The notes under the pieces: model-generated
The model's database searches: none
The model's input: only the letters and a program-made list of their open reading frames with translations
Told to the model about the DNA's origin: nothing
Part shown: positions 23,624 through 36,177 of the stretch, in pieces
Layout: each line of letters begins with the position of its first letter
How positions within the stretch are numbered: the first letter of the stretch is position 1
Translations under genes and position numbers: made by a program
Assembly (NCBI GenBank): GCA_014281115.1
Contig: JACONQ010000016.1
Span: forward strand, 806,001 to 870,000
DNA: 64,000 nucleotides
From: Laburnicola sp. R22_1
Lineage: Eukaryota; Ascomycota; Dothideomycetes; Pleosporales; Didymosphaeriaceae
Direction: 5' to 3'

Positions 23624-23736
23624 TATTACCTTTTTTACGCTCTTTTTAATTACTAAGTAGGGGCTCTGCTTTTTTGTTATGTTATTTAAGATGAAAGCCT
23701 TTGTCGTGCTACCCTAGATAGTTAATTTAATGCCAC
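23624..23736 (-). mobile_element. Family B mini-retroposon
   Basis: It ends ATGCCAC at the right and is flanked by ATAGCTTT at 23616-23623 and 23737-23744 (8 bp). It contains the CTAAGTAGGGGCTCTGC hairpin region and TTTGTCGTGCTACC. The A-rich end (T-rich on the plus strand) is at the left. Confidence 0.65.
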
Positions 23737-23829
23737 ATAGCTTTCTAATAGTCTACTAGTTAAGAGATAATATATAACTTAGTTATGCTAAATAGCAAAC
23801 TATCTATTAACTACTATTAATAATACTAC

Positions 23830-23995
23830 TATAAAGAAAGTTAATAATAAAATTATTATTATTTTATATATATTTTATTACTACTACTATATACTAGGTA
23901 CTAGGTTTTAGTGCCTCCTATTTTACTCCTCTCTATATATAGTACGGACTTAACCTTAGTTAGAATCTTTATATAATAAAGATCTTTAATATATA
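23830..23995 (+). repeat. Family C repeat copy
   Basis: It matches the reverse complement of 49578-49739 along about 160 bp, with most CA/TG changed to TA. It shares the TACTAGGTACTAGGTTTTAG block and the ATCTTTAATA end. Confidence 0.6.
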
Positions 23996-24100
23996 TTATT
24001 ACTTATAGCTATTATAATATTAACTAGTTTATAGGCTTTACCTTACATTGCCTATAATACTAATACTAACTATAATAATAACTACTAATACTACTTTATA

Positions 24101-24219
24101 TGGCGTTATTTTATCTATCTAGAAGTAGAACGACAAAGGCTTTTATCTTAAATAACATAATAAAAAAGCAGAGTCCTCTGCTTAGTAACTAAAAAAGGCA
24201 TAAAAAGGAAAAAAAAGGA
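24101..24219 (+). mobile_element. Family B mini-retroposon
   Basis: 119 bp in sense orientation, from TGGCGTTA to a 3' end of GGAAAAAAAAGGA. It is flanked by TACTTTATA at 24092-24100 and 24220-24228 (9 bp). The hairpin AAGCAGAGTCCTCTGCTT is perfectly paired over 8 bp. Confidence 0.7.
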
Positions 24220-24866
24220 TACTTTATAAAGAATACTTATAGCTACTACTACTACTAAATAAAGTAGTACTATATTTACTTTTAACTATAGTATTAATAA
24301 ACTTAATACTAATATAATTCTTACCTTAAGAAAGTAATAATAAAGGAATATATAATAGATAATATAATAAAAGCTAATAACTTAGTACTTACTACTACTC
24401 TAGATCTAGCTATAAAAATAGCGCTTAGGCAATTATAATAAGTAATTAAAGGCAATTAGTGCAGCTTATAGCGTTACTATATATATAACTATTGCTAGGA
24501 GAGTAGAGCTTAGCCGCGACGAGCGGCACCGTTGAATGAATACATAGGCTCATGAAGATACGTCGGATTGGGTGGTGGGGCCGTTTGTGCGTGCGCCGGT
24601 GCCTGTTTCAAGTGCACGCTGGGTGGAGCGAGGCCGCCATGGGCATCCGAGTGCCAAACACAAAGAGCCGCACGCAGACCGCAGCCAGCAACAAAGCCGG
24701 GGCCGCCGCAACTTACCGCTTATGAGTGAGTGGCCGTCGACCGCCTGCCTCTGGCCATCCGCACGATGCACCCTGCACCTGCGCGTGGAGACCACCCTTG
24801 AGCTTGAGAGCCTCGCATTCACACAGCCGTGGAGCACCGGATCGAAGCCTTCACCGTGTTGGCGCC

Positions 24867-27057
24867 ATGCCGCCCAGCCCGCGCGGCGACGTGCGGCAGG
24901 TACGTCCTTGAAGCGTGAGCCGTCACCACCGTGGCCCTCACTGCCCCTCCCGACACGGACTGACTGTGTTGCCAGCAGCGCGCGCAGACGCCGCCGTCGT
25001 ACATTTCGGCCCTGTCCGCCGCGCTCGAGAGCCCCGTCACCCAGGACGTGTATAACCTGGCCGCCACGCTCACCACGCCCGCCGACGACGAGGAGGGCGC
25101 CCGCCTCCTCCACCGGGACCTCGACCTCGACCGCGACCTCGACCTCAACCTCGACCTCGACCTGCACCAGTCGCGCCTGGAGAGGTCGCGCGACCGGCTG
25201 CGGGCGCTGGAGCGCGAACGCAGCCAGCTCGAGCACCGCACCCGCAGCGACCGCAGCGACCGTCTGCGCCGCGTCATGGACCGGTTGGGCCGCCTCCACG
25301 ACGACGCGCGCGGGGCTGCCACGGCTGCTGCCTACGGCGACCGCGTCCCCAGCCAGAACAGCCTGTACGACTGGTCGCCCGCCAGCGAGGCCGACGACGC
25401 CGCCGAGCTCGACCAGATCCTCGCAGAGCTGCGCCGCGAGCAGCCCAACACGCACCCCGACATCCTGCGCCTCCTCGGCCGCTCGCAGCTCGACTCGGAG
25501 CGAGAGCGCTCCCGCGCGGCCGTCTCGCGCCTGCTCCACTCGTCGCAGCCCTCGCAGTCGGCCGACAGCTCCCTCAGGTCCGCCGCGATCCTGCAATCTG
25601 TGCGGAGGCATCCCAGATTCTCGGCCCGCACCCGGGACCATGCGCAGCGCGCCAGTGCGGACCGAGATGCTGCCAGCAGGTCGCCCCACCCGAACGACTG
25701 GAGAGACCGATACGTGACATCCGAGTCGACGCGTGGCCTCATGCAGCGCCTGTCCGAGCGACGAACCTCGGTCGACCACGCTCGCGACCGCGACATGCTC
25801 GCCAGAGTGGACTCGTACCGCCGCAGCTACCTGGATCGCGCCTTGACTGCGTCGTCGGCCGTCTCGCCCATGTTGGAACAAACCATCAAGTACCTGGCGC
25901 AGATACGCCAGTCGAACAGCATCCATGACAGTCTGAACCATGCCATCGACGCCGGCTTTCTGGAGAGAGACTACTTCTTGGCACACGACGAGGATTTTGT
26001 TTTGGATCCATTCACGATACCACCCCCTGCAGAGACGTCGTGGCTGGCCCCCGGCGCTGTGCTGTCCGGATGCCAGCATGCCACGACCATCACCTCTACT
26101 GTCACTACCATGGGCACGGGAACCAGCACGACCTTGTACCGCTTCCGAAATAACGACTCCATGACCTCCACTCTGTTCGACTCGCCCAATCGATCGTGGC
26201 TGACTCACAACTACTCTTCTCCCCGGGCCCGGAGCACGCATACATCAGACCCCGAAGTCGTAACATCACACTCGCCGCAGCAGGACCGGTGGCCAGTCAA
26301 GGTGACGATACATTCGGTCGACTATGACCGCATGACGCTTTCAGCAACCATGGAAGCCTACAACGTCCCTTCCCATCCGCACTCACATCAGTCACTACTC
26401 AACAGCTCCATGGACGGCGCATCGACATTGCAACCCTTCACGCGAACCTCTTCGATAACTACGTATCTGGAAGGCGAAATCCTGGACTTCAATACCCACA
26501 CCCTGCTTACGGAATCTTTCAAATCGACTTCGGGAAACGATGCCACATATTGGAGGAAACTACCTCCGTTTCAACTGTTGACAGACGACGAGATAATACA
26601 GAATCTAACAAGTCGAACATGGTTCAACGAGGTGTTGAGCAAGGAATGGATCCTTATGCGCTGGAAAGAACGCTGCTTCGTCAAATCACTCAATCGCTCG
26701 ACCGCCGACCCCGTACAGCCGCCTTCTACTACCACATCATTTATGCCTGCGCCAGCTACATCATCCTTCGATTCGTCTCTTCACTCGTCGACACGCGAAA
26801 GCAACCTTGAGCCTACGGGTGCAACCATGGGTGCGTCTCTTTTCTGGCCGAGCGGGAGCGGGAGCGGAGACGCGGAGCATACTAGTTTTGACGATAGCGG
26901 TTGCGGGCTCACAATTAGCGGGTTCTACTATGTTTGTCTGAGGAGGAGCGACGGGCATCTAGAGGGGCTCTATTACGATCCGCAAAGCAGTCCGTATCAA
27001 TGTTTGAAATTGGAGAGTGTGGGGGGTGGCGTATTTCCGGCGTGGCGATTCAGGTAG
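24867..27057 (+). CDS. GID4: GID4/Vid24-family substrate receptor of the GID/CTLH E3 ligase
   Basis: Two exons, 24867-24899 and 24976-27057 (704 aa). The start is ATG 24867, and the intron (24900-24975) has GTACGT donor, CTGAC branch-like site and CCAG acceptor, phase 0. The start is the least certain part. The C-terminal domain (about 445-704) matches GID4: WPVKVTIHSVDY (450), TYLEGEILDF (507), YWRKLPPF (536), WILMRWKERCFV (569), SGFYYVCLRR (659), LEGLYYDP. In yeast this beta-barrel binds Pro/N-degrons of gluconeogenic enzymes and links them to the GID ubiquitin ligase. The long N-terminus is Arg/Ser/Asp-rich with an Asp-Leu repeat (residues 59-74) and likely coiled coil. A Ser/Thr/Pro-rich insert (about 585-655) interrupts the barrel. 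A 563-codon open frame on the opposite strand is a codon-bias shadow. Confidence 0.88.
25117..25164 (+). repeat. Hexanucleotide GACCTC repeat coding (Asp-Leu)n
   Basis: Eight hexamers in frame encode DLDLDRDLDLNLDLDL in the GID4-family protein (residues 59-74). Variant codons (CGC, AAC, CTG) break the perfect repeat. Length variation between strains would keep the frame. Confidence 0.85.
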
Positions 27058-27767
27058 CAAGCGCCTGATGACTCGATCAGGGACGGGCTCTAACTCTATG
27101 GGCATCGCAATCAGGATGGGAGTGCATGGGATAGGGTGACGCGTTTCGATTATCTTCATTGCATGTATTGGCGTTTCGGTTTGGGTGGGCGAGCATTTCA
27201 ACCGGCCAGAGGGGAATTGGCGTTTTGAGGCCCGCTGAGGCTGGGTTGGATATTTACTTTGGTTGGACTGAATGATGCATTGTAAGCCCTGGGAGGAGAT
27301 GGGTCTAAAAGATGCAGGCTTGCGTGTGCAGAAGGTAGATTGGGTAAAAGTAGATCACTGTACTGGGGTTGTTCAATTTTGATCTCTGATATCGTTAGCT
27401 GTATGTGATACACTTCATCTGAATGCACGGATGTTCAGAGTATGGTGGAGATGTTTGGTACACTTGTAGAGAGTATAAAACGCATGCATGGGGTTCTGTT
27501 GTTCGAGCGCTTTAGCAGAATATATGTATCGTAGAAAACAGATTTCAATTGCCTCAAATTCTACTAAAGTTAATGAAGTTCTGTGGGTACATTAGCACAT
27601 AAGGGCGATGAGGATCGATTCGCATTACGTATGTAAATGATCTGTGCGCTTATCGATAACCCTAGCGTGAATGTACCCCTGCACGAAAAACTGGCATGTA
27701 GCCTTCGACTTCACACACAACGAAACAGCGCGCTGAACAACACCAGAAACTGCGACAACAGAAAAGG
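27058..27767. other. Intergenic region between GID4 and DBP8 genes
   Basis: 710 bp holding the 3' flank of the GID4-family gene and the promoter of the helicase. A TATAAAA at about 27475 is the only classical core element I see. No other gene is apparent. Confidence 0.5.
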
Positions 27768-29489
27768 ATGCCTTCGATCTCGTCAAATACCTCGAGCGAT
27801 GATGACGTCTCCGCTCTGAATAGCACCAGGAAGTGGAGGAGACTGTCTTCGGCTAAGGATCCAACCCAGCAGCCACGAAGTACTACTTCACACATCAAGA
27901 TGAAGCAGACTGCCTCGGCACCAAATGCGCAAAACACTCCTGGCGTCTTCGCAGCGCCCGATGCAACGTGCGTCATCGAGAAAGTCAGTTTTGCGTCGCT
28001 CGATGTCTCGCCTTGGTTAATCGCATCGCTCGCAGCAATGGAGATTAAGAAGCCTACCGGGATTCAAAAAGCATGCATTCCGGAGATTCTGAAAGGAAGA
28101 GACTGCATTGGAGGCTCGCGTACGGGTACCGGTAAAACTGTTGCTTTTTCAGTACCAATCTTGCAGAAGTGGTCCGAAGACCCGTGCGGCATCTTCGCCT
28201 TGATGATCACGTATGTATAGCTATCGTTCACCAAGCCTAGCTTCAACGTGTTGATCGACATGCAGTCCTACCAGAGAGCTCGCTATCCAGATCTATGAAC
28301 AAGTCAAGGCTATCGGCGCTCGCCAATCAGTCAAGGTCATCCTCATTACTGGCGGGGCAGACCAACGCGAGCAAGCGCTTCAACTCGCTTCGCGCCCTCA
28401 TGTTGTCATAGCGACTCCAGGCCGCCTTGCCGAACATATCAAAACTTCGGGAGAGGACACTATTTGTGGTCTCAGGCGAGTTCGTTTCGTCGTCTTTGAC
28501 GAAGCAGATCGTCTTCTCGCGCCTGGTAAAGGCTCAATGCTGCCAGATATCGAGACTTGTTTGTCGGTGCTGCCGGCAGCTGGGCGGAGGCAAACACTAT
28601 TGTTCACTGCTACAGTAACGACTGAAGTCTTGGCTTTGAAAGAGCGGCCGAGGCCAGCCGGTAAACCACCGATCTTCGTATGCGAGGTGGACACGGACAC
28701 GTTGGCGGTTCCCCCCAAGCTCCAGCAACTGTATATTATGGCACCAGTGACCCATAAAGAGTGCTACCTGCACGTTCTTCTCGGAACTCCAGGTAAGCCC
28801 CACTGTCAGCCACGATCGGGCAAGCGTTCGCTATCTATGCTGAATGACGTGCATATTCAGTCAGATAATCAATATTAACCGAGTATAGAGAACCTCAAGA
28901 GATCCGTCATTATCTTCTGCAACAGGACTAAGACAGCTACCCTACTCGAGTACATGCTCCGACTGCTTGAACACCGCGTGACAGCTCTCCACTCAGGTCT
29001 CAAGCAATCAGAGCGCGTCAGCAACCTCGCCCGATTTCGTGCTCAAGCCGCTAGGATTCTCGTCGCCACGGACGTCGCCGCCAGAGGTCTCGATATTCCA
29101 GAAGTCGCACTGGTCATCAACTTCGATGTGCCTCGTGATCCAGACGACTATATCCACCGTGTCGGTCGTACAGCACGTGCAGGCAGAGTCGGTCACAGCG
29201 TTACCCTCGTCGGGCAGCGAGACGTTGACTTAATCCATGTTATCGAAGAACGGGTAAGTTGCTTTGGTATACTTAATGCGTGGGAGACACATCCTAATTA
29301 GGTCGTATCCAGGTTGGCTCACAGCTGGAAGAGTACGCCGAAGAGGGCGTCAGTATAGAAGGTAGGGTGGTGAGGGAAGCGCTAAAACCTGTTACGGAGA
29401 AGAAGAGGGAGGCAATGCTACAAATAGAGGAGGGAAGGGATGTTTTGGGGAAACGGAAAGTGGGCATGCAGAAGAGGCGGGTAGAATAA
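27768..29489 (+). CDS. DBP8: DEAD-box ATP-dependent RNA helicase, DBP8/DDX49 type
   Basis: Four exons (27768-28210, 28266-28792, 28889-29253, 29313-29489) join in frame to 503 aa. Introns of 55, 96 and 59 bp all have GT...AG ends (GTATGT, GTAAGC, GTAAGT donors). All helicase motifs are present: Q motif (F75 to Q100), motif [10 protein letters not shown] (116-124), PTRELA (149), TPGRL (198), DEAD (226-229), TAT (262-264), IIFCNRT, RGLD (389-392) and [11 protein letters not shown] (413-423). The C-terminus is short and Lys/Arg-rich. Yeast Dbp8 acts in the nucleolus in 18S rRNA maturation and 40S subunit assembly. The DBP8 label rests on overall layout and the [20 protein letters not shown] block. 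A different DEAD-box subfamily is possible but less likely. It is the expected unmutated housekeeping gene at the edge of the AT-rich block. Confidence 0.88.
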
Positions 29490-29710
29490 ACTTAGTGACG
29501 TATCTCTGGCACTGCATTCTAGCTATGCGGCACTCTATACCACTATTTAGCGCTTTACTATATTAGAAAAAACTCTAGTAGATAAAAAAGTAAAAAAGGT
29601 TTATATCTAGTACTCTATTATAATTATTTAGTATCTTATTTAATAAGTTAATTTAATCTACCTAGGGGTAGGATAATTAGGCTGGTAAATGGGTTCGGGG
29701 TACCCAGCTT
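29490..29710. other. Transition from gene island to AT-rich DNA
   Basis: This holds the 3' flank of DBP8, with composition turning AT-rich from about 29520. No gene is seen. Confidence 0.4.
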
Positions 29711-29858
29711 GGGTATAGGGTTGGGTTGGAGTCGCATGGACCCTAGGTATAGGTTAGGTTGGGGTCGCATGCTATAGGTTAGATTAGGTCGCATAGACTC
29801 TAGGTATAGGTTAGGTTAGGTTGTATAGACTTCTAGGTATAGGTTAGGTTAGGGTACC
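29711..29858. repeat. ~33-bp minisatellite with telomere-like GGTTAGG motifs
   Basis: About five degenerate units share GGTATAGGTTAGGTTGGGGT followed by CGCATGGACCCTA or a mutated form. The left-most unit is least mutated; units further right show CA/TG to TA changes. It lies about 220 bp beyond the DBP8 stop codon. Confidence 0.7.
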
Positions 29859-30833
29859 TATTAGGGTTATATAACTTATATTATATAAAATTAATAGTAA
29901 TAAGATTAGTAACTTTAGTTACTTTCTAAAGGTATATAAAAAAGAGATTTAAGTAAAACTAAAATTAATACTATTTTGCTATTAATATATATATTTATTA
30001 TATCTTATTATTGCTAATACTATAGTAGTACTAAGGCCTTAACTACTTTTATAGTAGCTGCCCCTAGTAGAAAGAAGTTAGTAGCTTGCTATCTAAAACC
30101 TTAGAACCTTATATAGTTTTAATAGTCTTTTTATTAGCTAGTAGCTTATATAAATTATTCCTCTTATTTAATAGTGCTATATTTCCTAAATTATTCTCTT
30201 TTATATTAGAATCTAATAACTTTATAGATTACTCATTAGCTATTACAAACTTAACTATTATAATCTTTTAAATTATTTAGGTAGTAAGATTATGCCTTTA
30301 ATCTCTAATTATATCTTTGCTAGTATTAAAGACGCACTTAACACCTATTTATAAAATCTACACTATTAGGATATTCTTTATAACTTATATAAGTTAGAGA
30401 TAAGATATTTAATAAACTTTCTACTATACTAGTATATTAAACCTATTACCCTTTTTAACTATAGAAGTACTTAGATATATTTCTTCTTTTATTTAAGTTA
30501 GACCTAAGTTATAATTAATATCTAGCGTAGCTAAACTTTAGCTAGAGGTAGAGAGACTACTAGACTATAAACTAGGTAGTAAAGAAGGCTTTTAAAACTA
30601 TTTACTATCTTATAACTATCTTAGGTTAGTATTTAAGACTAAAGTAGGGTCCCTAGCTATTAGGCTATTATAGTAATTAAGGTACTCTAGAAACTATTAG
30701 TAGTATATATATTTATTCTAGGTCTCCTATATTTTATTCTATGCAACTATTAGTATATAACTATAATAAATAGCTATAATTATAATATCTTATATACTAT
30801 AAGCTTTTGTAAAGAATCTAATATTATTATATA
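29859..30833. other. AT-rich degraded DNA, no gene
   Basis: A short open frame at 30086-30271 begins with TTG and has no domain. The rest is stop-rich. Nothing recognisable. Confidence 0.45.
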
Positions 30834-31037
30834 TATAAGGGCACTATGGGGGTTATTACACTATATATAAAATAATAGTAGTAATTAGAATCTAAATATA
30901 AGATAGTAGCAATACTTATATAAGGTGGATACGCAAGTAGACTATATATATAGCCTCGCTTAAAACTGCGCTAGTCCTAAAGGGAGAAATAGCTAAGGAT
31001 AATATAAGTGAGAGGGCTGCACCTTAGATTAGTAATA
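30834..31037 (-). repeat. G2 left LTR (3' LTR), 204 bp
   Basis: It runs from TATAAGGGCAC to TTAGTAATA. It matches the right LTR when the family A insertion is left out. Confidence 0.8.
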
Positions 31038-31830
31038 CTACTCCCCTCTCTATAGTAGCAACTCTAGTGCTGCTAAGAACTATCTAACTATATATTAGTT
31101 TCTATATAACTATTGCGCTCTATTATACTTTATTATTAATTATTATAATTATTATAGTAATTTACACTAAATTACTATAACTATTATACTTTATTACGCT
31201 CTATTTCTAATTTATTATAAAACTTATAGTGATTTACACTAAATTTCTATAGATTTAATCTAATTTGTCTATGTTTATTAGTGTTACGTTATTATAATTG
31301 CTAGTTATATTATTATAACTACTATTAAGCTAGCTATTACTAGAATTGTTGCCGTATAAGTTAGAATGTGCTGCCTTGCTAAGAGTATTAATACTAGAAG
31401 GGTTTCTAGGGGGACTACTATATATTATTAACTTAAGATCTATATCTAACTATTTCTAGGTATTTAAATAGGTATCTAGAATAAGAAGGGCTATAAGATA
31501 AGTAATAATATTTTAGCGCACAATAAGCTTATTAAAATTATATAGTATAGTAGGTTTCTTTAGATTCTTAGCATAAAATCTAGTAACTAGATAAGGGCAG
31601 TTAAGCAAGTTATAGTAAGACTCTTAGGTAGGGTCTTTAAAACTATGCTATATAATCTTATACTCTATAACGCTATAATTAGGGGCGTATAGGTTCTTCT
31701 TAGACTTGTTTAACTAATAGATAAGTATAGTCTTTACCTTATATTCCTTATCTATACGCTTACCTAATAGTATGTTATTTTTATTATACGCCTAACTATT
31801 AAGCGGCTAATTATTATATAGGTATAGTAG

Positions 31831-31963
31831 TGCGCTTTTTTTGTAATTACCACCTTTTTTACGCTCTTTTTGATTACTAAGCAGGGGGCTCTGCTTTTTT
31901 TGTCATGTTATTTGAGATAAAAGCCTTTGTCGTACTACCCCTAGGTAGTTAATTTAACGCCAC
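31831..31963 (-). mobile_element. Family B mini-retroposon, best-preserved copy
   Basis: 133 bp flanked by a perfect 13-bp direct repeat ATAGGTATAGTAG at 31818-31830 and 31964-31976. In sense (minus) it runs from GTGGCGTTAAATTAAC to an A-rich 3' end near ACAAAAAAAGCGCA. It keeps CA/TG dinucleotides (TGTCATG, CCAC) although the surrounding G2 sequence has lost nearly all of them, so it probably inserted after that RIP episode. No open reading frame. Confidence 0.8.
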
Positions 31964-31976
31964 ATAGGTATAGTAG

Positions 31977-34900
31977 CTATAGATAGAAAACGTTATATAA
32001 TTAGCCTATTTCTTTAGGTAGATTAAGCTTATATACTATATTATTAATAACTTATATAATATAAAAAGGTCTCCTATTCTTATAGTTAAGTAAAGAGCTA
32101 GGTCTTTTAGTTTTTAGATTGCGTGTATTTAATATTATCTTATTATTAATCTTAAAAATAGTGCTAGTGCGCGCTTTACGTTAGTATACTTAGTCTACTT
32201 AGCTTATACCTATTATAAATTATTTTATAGAAAGTTGCGTAAGTAAATAAACAAGTTAATAAAGTTATTTGTATATTAATAATCTATATAGGTAGGTGCT
32301 ATAAGTGGGCGCTTACTAGTATTAGCGTTCCTACCTACTAACTTAATATTATATATTTGCTTAGGCTCTATACTATTATATGGCCAATAACTCTTTGTAG
32401 TAATAAAAGGTGCTATACTAGTTAACTTACTAACTAATAAATTAGCGATAAACTCTACTATAAGTAAGTATAGAGTCTAGTTATTTTATTAGTAGTTAAT
32501 ATATACGCGTAAATACTTCTTTAGTATAGTATTAGTAACTTTAGTCTAATTATTAGTCTTAGAATACTAATTAGTAAATAGTTATAGTTTTGTACTATAG
32601 TGTGCATAAAATTATTTCTAGAAGTAGGATATAAACTATTAACTACAGTTACTAATAATATCCTTTAGAAAGCTTTCTTAGCGCTAAATACATATAATAA
32701 AGGCCTTTATAATTATCTTTACTATAATCTTAACTATAGGGATAAACTTCTTCTTTTACTAAGCTAGTCTATAATAACTATAATAGCTATATAGGTCCTA
32801 TTATTATTATAATAAAATAGTAGGCTAATAATAAAGTCTATTAAGATTAGTTTCTAATAATAGTTTAGGATTAGTAGTAGGTAGAGTAAACTATGCTTAG
32901 CGTTATAGTATAGTTTACTATAGTAGTAAGATATATAGGCACAAATATAATAGGTAATAGTATGCATTATATATAGCTAGTAGTACTAGCAACTAACACA
33001 CTTATAAGTACTCTTATAACTAATATATTTAGTAGTAACACTATTATAGACCTACTTAAGGATATATATATATAAATCTTCTTATTATTAGGAATATATA
33101 ATTAATTCTTACTATATAGTATATTATTATTAGTAAGATATTAACTTATAACCTTAATCCTAAGTTCTTATTTCAGAAGCTTCTCTAGCAAATATTAAGC
33201 CTTAGCCTTAATAGTAGTAATAATATCTTAGACTGTCTTATTAATAATATAGGCTGTTTTAATATTCTTAAGCAATTGCGCTATTTTCTTAGTTGCTATT
33301 ATAGTTATAATAATAGAATTATTATTATTAGTAGTAAGTTTAGCAACATAGTATAGTATAGTTACAAGTTATAAACTAGAGTAATAACTTTTATCTAGCA
33401 AAGCATAGGTAGTAGTAACTACGTAATATAACCCTTTGTCTTTAAAGAGCTCTAGGCATAAGACTATTTATACTTAGTATTACTAGTAGGTATTATTATT
33501 ACCTTTAGGTAAGTTATCTAGGCAGCGTGTTAAGGCATTAGGTTTTATGCCTTATTTACTAGAGCGGTACTAAATTTAAAAGTTAAACTTAGCTAGAAAC
33601 TTTGCCTATTATACTTATTATTAATTAAGCTACTTACTAGTTATAAAGTATTATAAAGCTAGATAATTAGTAATAATATTAATAGGATCCTAGGTACCTA
33701 ATAGCTTAGATCTCTATTCTTTAAAGGCGTATATAATAGCTAGAAGCTCCTTATTATAAATCTTATAGTTACACTCTATAGGATTTATTTTATATAATAA
33801 GCACGCAATAGGCTATAGTACACCTTACTTATCCTTTTATAATAGTACTATAGTAGTAATAAAGTCTAATACGTTAGTCTCTAACTAGATTTCCTTATTT
33901 AAGTTAAAATAAACTAGGATAGGTACTATTATAAAGGCCTATTTAAGTGTTTTAAACGTAATTGCTGCGAAAGTCCTTAGTTTAATAGGCTAGTCCTTTA
34001 GCGTGTTACCTTTTATTAGATTTGTTAGTAAATAGGTAATCTAACTAAAACCTTTAATAAATTATTAGTAGAAATTTATAAAATTAAGGAAAGCCTATAT
34101 ATCTTTTAGTAACTATAGAAGCTACTAGTTATAAACTGCCTAAACCTTATTAGGATCTATTTTAATACCCTTAGTAGTTAGAATAATCCCTAGGTACTTA
34201 AACTTTTTAACATTAAACTAACACTTATTAATATTTAAATATAGACCTACTTACCCTAGTTTATTAATAATAGTCTATATATATCTATTATGGTCCTCCT
34301 CTATTTTACTATATATAAATATATTATCTTAATATACTATGCAAAAGTTATTAAGGTGTTATTATAATATTTTATTAATATAAGTCTAAAAAGTGCTAGG
34401 GGCGCTAGTAAGACTAAAAGGCATAACTATGTACTTATATAGGCTATAGTAAGTTAGAAAAGCAATCTTCTCTTTATTACCTTTCTTAATATATATATTA
34501 TTAAAACCTATAATACTATCTATAATAGATATAAACTTTGTCTTGTTTATACGTACTAGCGTGTCTTTTAAAAATAGTGGCGCATTATAATTACGCTTTA
34601 TAATAGCGTTAATTACGTAGTAATTAATATAGATGCGTAATCTACCCTCTAGTTGTTTAATAATAAGGATAGGTAATGCGTACTAAGATATGCTTGTCTA
34701 TAAGAATTCTTTTATAGTTATTTTATTAATATACTCCTTAATCACTATAGTTTTTAGCCTAGTAAGTCTATAAATATATAGTTAAGGTGCCTTATTATTA
34801 ATAAGGTTAATAGCATAATTAACGCTAGGATAATAGAAAGCTAACTTATTAGCTTCTTATAAATTAAAATTATAAAGCTTATTATAAAGCTAATTAGGAA

Positions 34901-36024
34901 GCCGCTGCTTTAGCTTATCTATTGTCTATAATTTATTACCTAGCTTTTTATAAACTTATTATAGTTTATCTAGCTATATACTACTAGACCTATAGATGCG
35001 CAGAAAGCTTATGCGTCACAGTTACTATTTTTAGAGTTAGATAGTTATTCTAGACAATCCTAATTATAGGGCTCTAGCCAAGTCACTAACTTTAAATAAT
35101 ATACTGCTATTAGGTAGGCTGCCTTACCTATAATAAGGCTAATAGTGTCTTGTGCTATAGGTTATAAAAAACTAGCTAGCAGTTTATTGTAGTAAACTAT
35201 CTTAGATAGAGTGTCTTTAGGATAATAGACTAGATAATAGTAGGCGTTAAATATTATAGACTAGTTATATAACCCTAGTTATAGGTTATAAGCAAATATC
35301 TAGTCTATGCTAAGTATAATATTAAAAGCTCTAATATTAGTAATAAAATATATAGTAGTGCTAGTATAAGTTCTATAGTATATAGTTAGATTTATAGCTT
35401 AACTAATTTTGTCTATAATCTTGCTATTAGCGAGGTACAACGTAATTAGGTTATTAATATTATATAATCTTAGTTAGTACTACTTAATATATATAGGGCT
35501 AATAAAACTTACGCTAGCTTCTATATTAGTAAGTTAACACGCCTTAGCCTATTTATAAGGTATAGTAAGTTTAATAAAATGTATAAATTATAACTATTTA
35601 ACTTTGTCTAGCTAAGATTCTGTGTTAATAGCAATAGTAAAAATCTATTATATATGCCACAGATTAAGGCAAAGTTCTAATTCTAGTTTAAATTTGTTTA
35701 TTTTTTATTATACTATTATAAGATTTCTCTATATACGCTAGTAATATCGCTCTCTTACTATTTTTGCTTAAGAGCTACTAATAATATAACTTATTATTAT
35801 CCTTATAGTTCTAACTATAATATATATTATTCTTATTAGAATTAGAAATCTTATACTTAGGTAACTTATCGCGTAAACTATTATATCTATAGATATTATA
35901 TAGTTAGTTAGAATTTATCTAGATAGTGTAGACTTATTATGCATCTTTATAGTTAATAGGACTAGAGAGAATAATATAAAGGTACTTAATATCCTTTACT
36001 AGGGTAATTGCATTATTATAATAG
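31977..36024 (-). pseudogene. G2 Gypsy Pol, 3' part (protease, RT, RNase H, integrase region)
   Basis: The minus strand translates, with many TAA/TAG, into a Gypsy polymerase. Reverse transcriptase blocks include LEGRLRIYINYYVINAI, KYIVMPFSLTSAPSTF and a following VYxDNIFIYSK-like site (about 34740 down to 34300). The next blocks are FKYLGIILTTKGIKIDPNKV and an RNase H region with PIACLLYKINPIECNY and KELLAIIYAFKE (about 33700-33900). Upstream at about 35500 a VSFISPIYIK segment may be the end of the protease. The part below about 33500 should be integrase but is too decayed to mark motifs. It is not functional. Confidence 0.75.
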
Positions 36025-36030
36025 CTAGTA

Positions 36031-36177
36031 TGGGAGAATCTAGTCCTAATTAGAACTTAGTAGAAAGATAGATTAAGTTATATGTGCTAGAAGAAAGAAA
36101 TTGCCTATTAAATTCTTAAGAGCTAATTAGTCACTAGCTTACTACGTAACCTGTGTAGTGGAGTTTATTTTACTATA
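36031..36177 (-). repeat. G3 left LTR (3' LTR), 147 bp
   Basis: It begins TGGGAGAATCTAGTCC and ends TTTACTATA. It matches 48221-48367 throughout. Confidence 0.82.

Larger units (their letters stand above)
22481..24510. other. AT-rich island between genes with mini-retroposons
   Basis: About 2 kb of RIP-like DNA with no recognisable protein. It contains two family B copies in opposite orientation, one family C copy and a repeat shared with 5781-5860. I could not find LTRs or terminal repeats bounding the whole island. Confidence 0.5.

Noticed and set aside
24550..26241. 563-codon open frame on the minus strand
   Set aside because: It lies opposite the GID4-family coding region, opens from its codon bias (GC-rich third positions) and reads as Arg/Val/Gly-rich low-complexity protein with no domain.
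30086..30271. 61-codon plus-strand frame
   Set aside because: Begins with TTG and is an AT-rich hydrophobic shadow.
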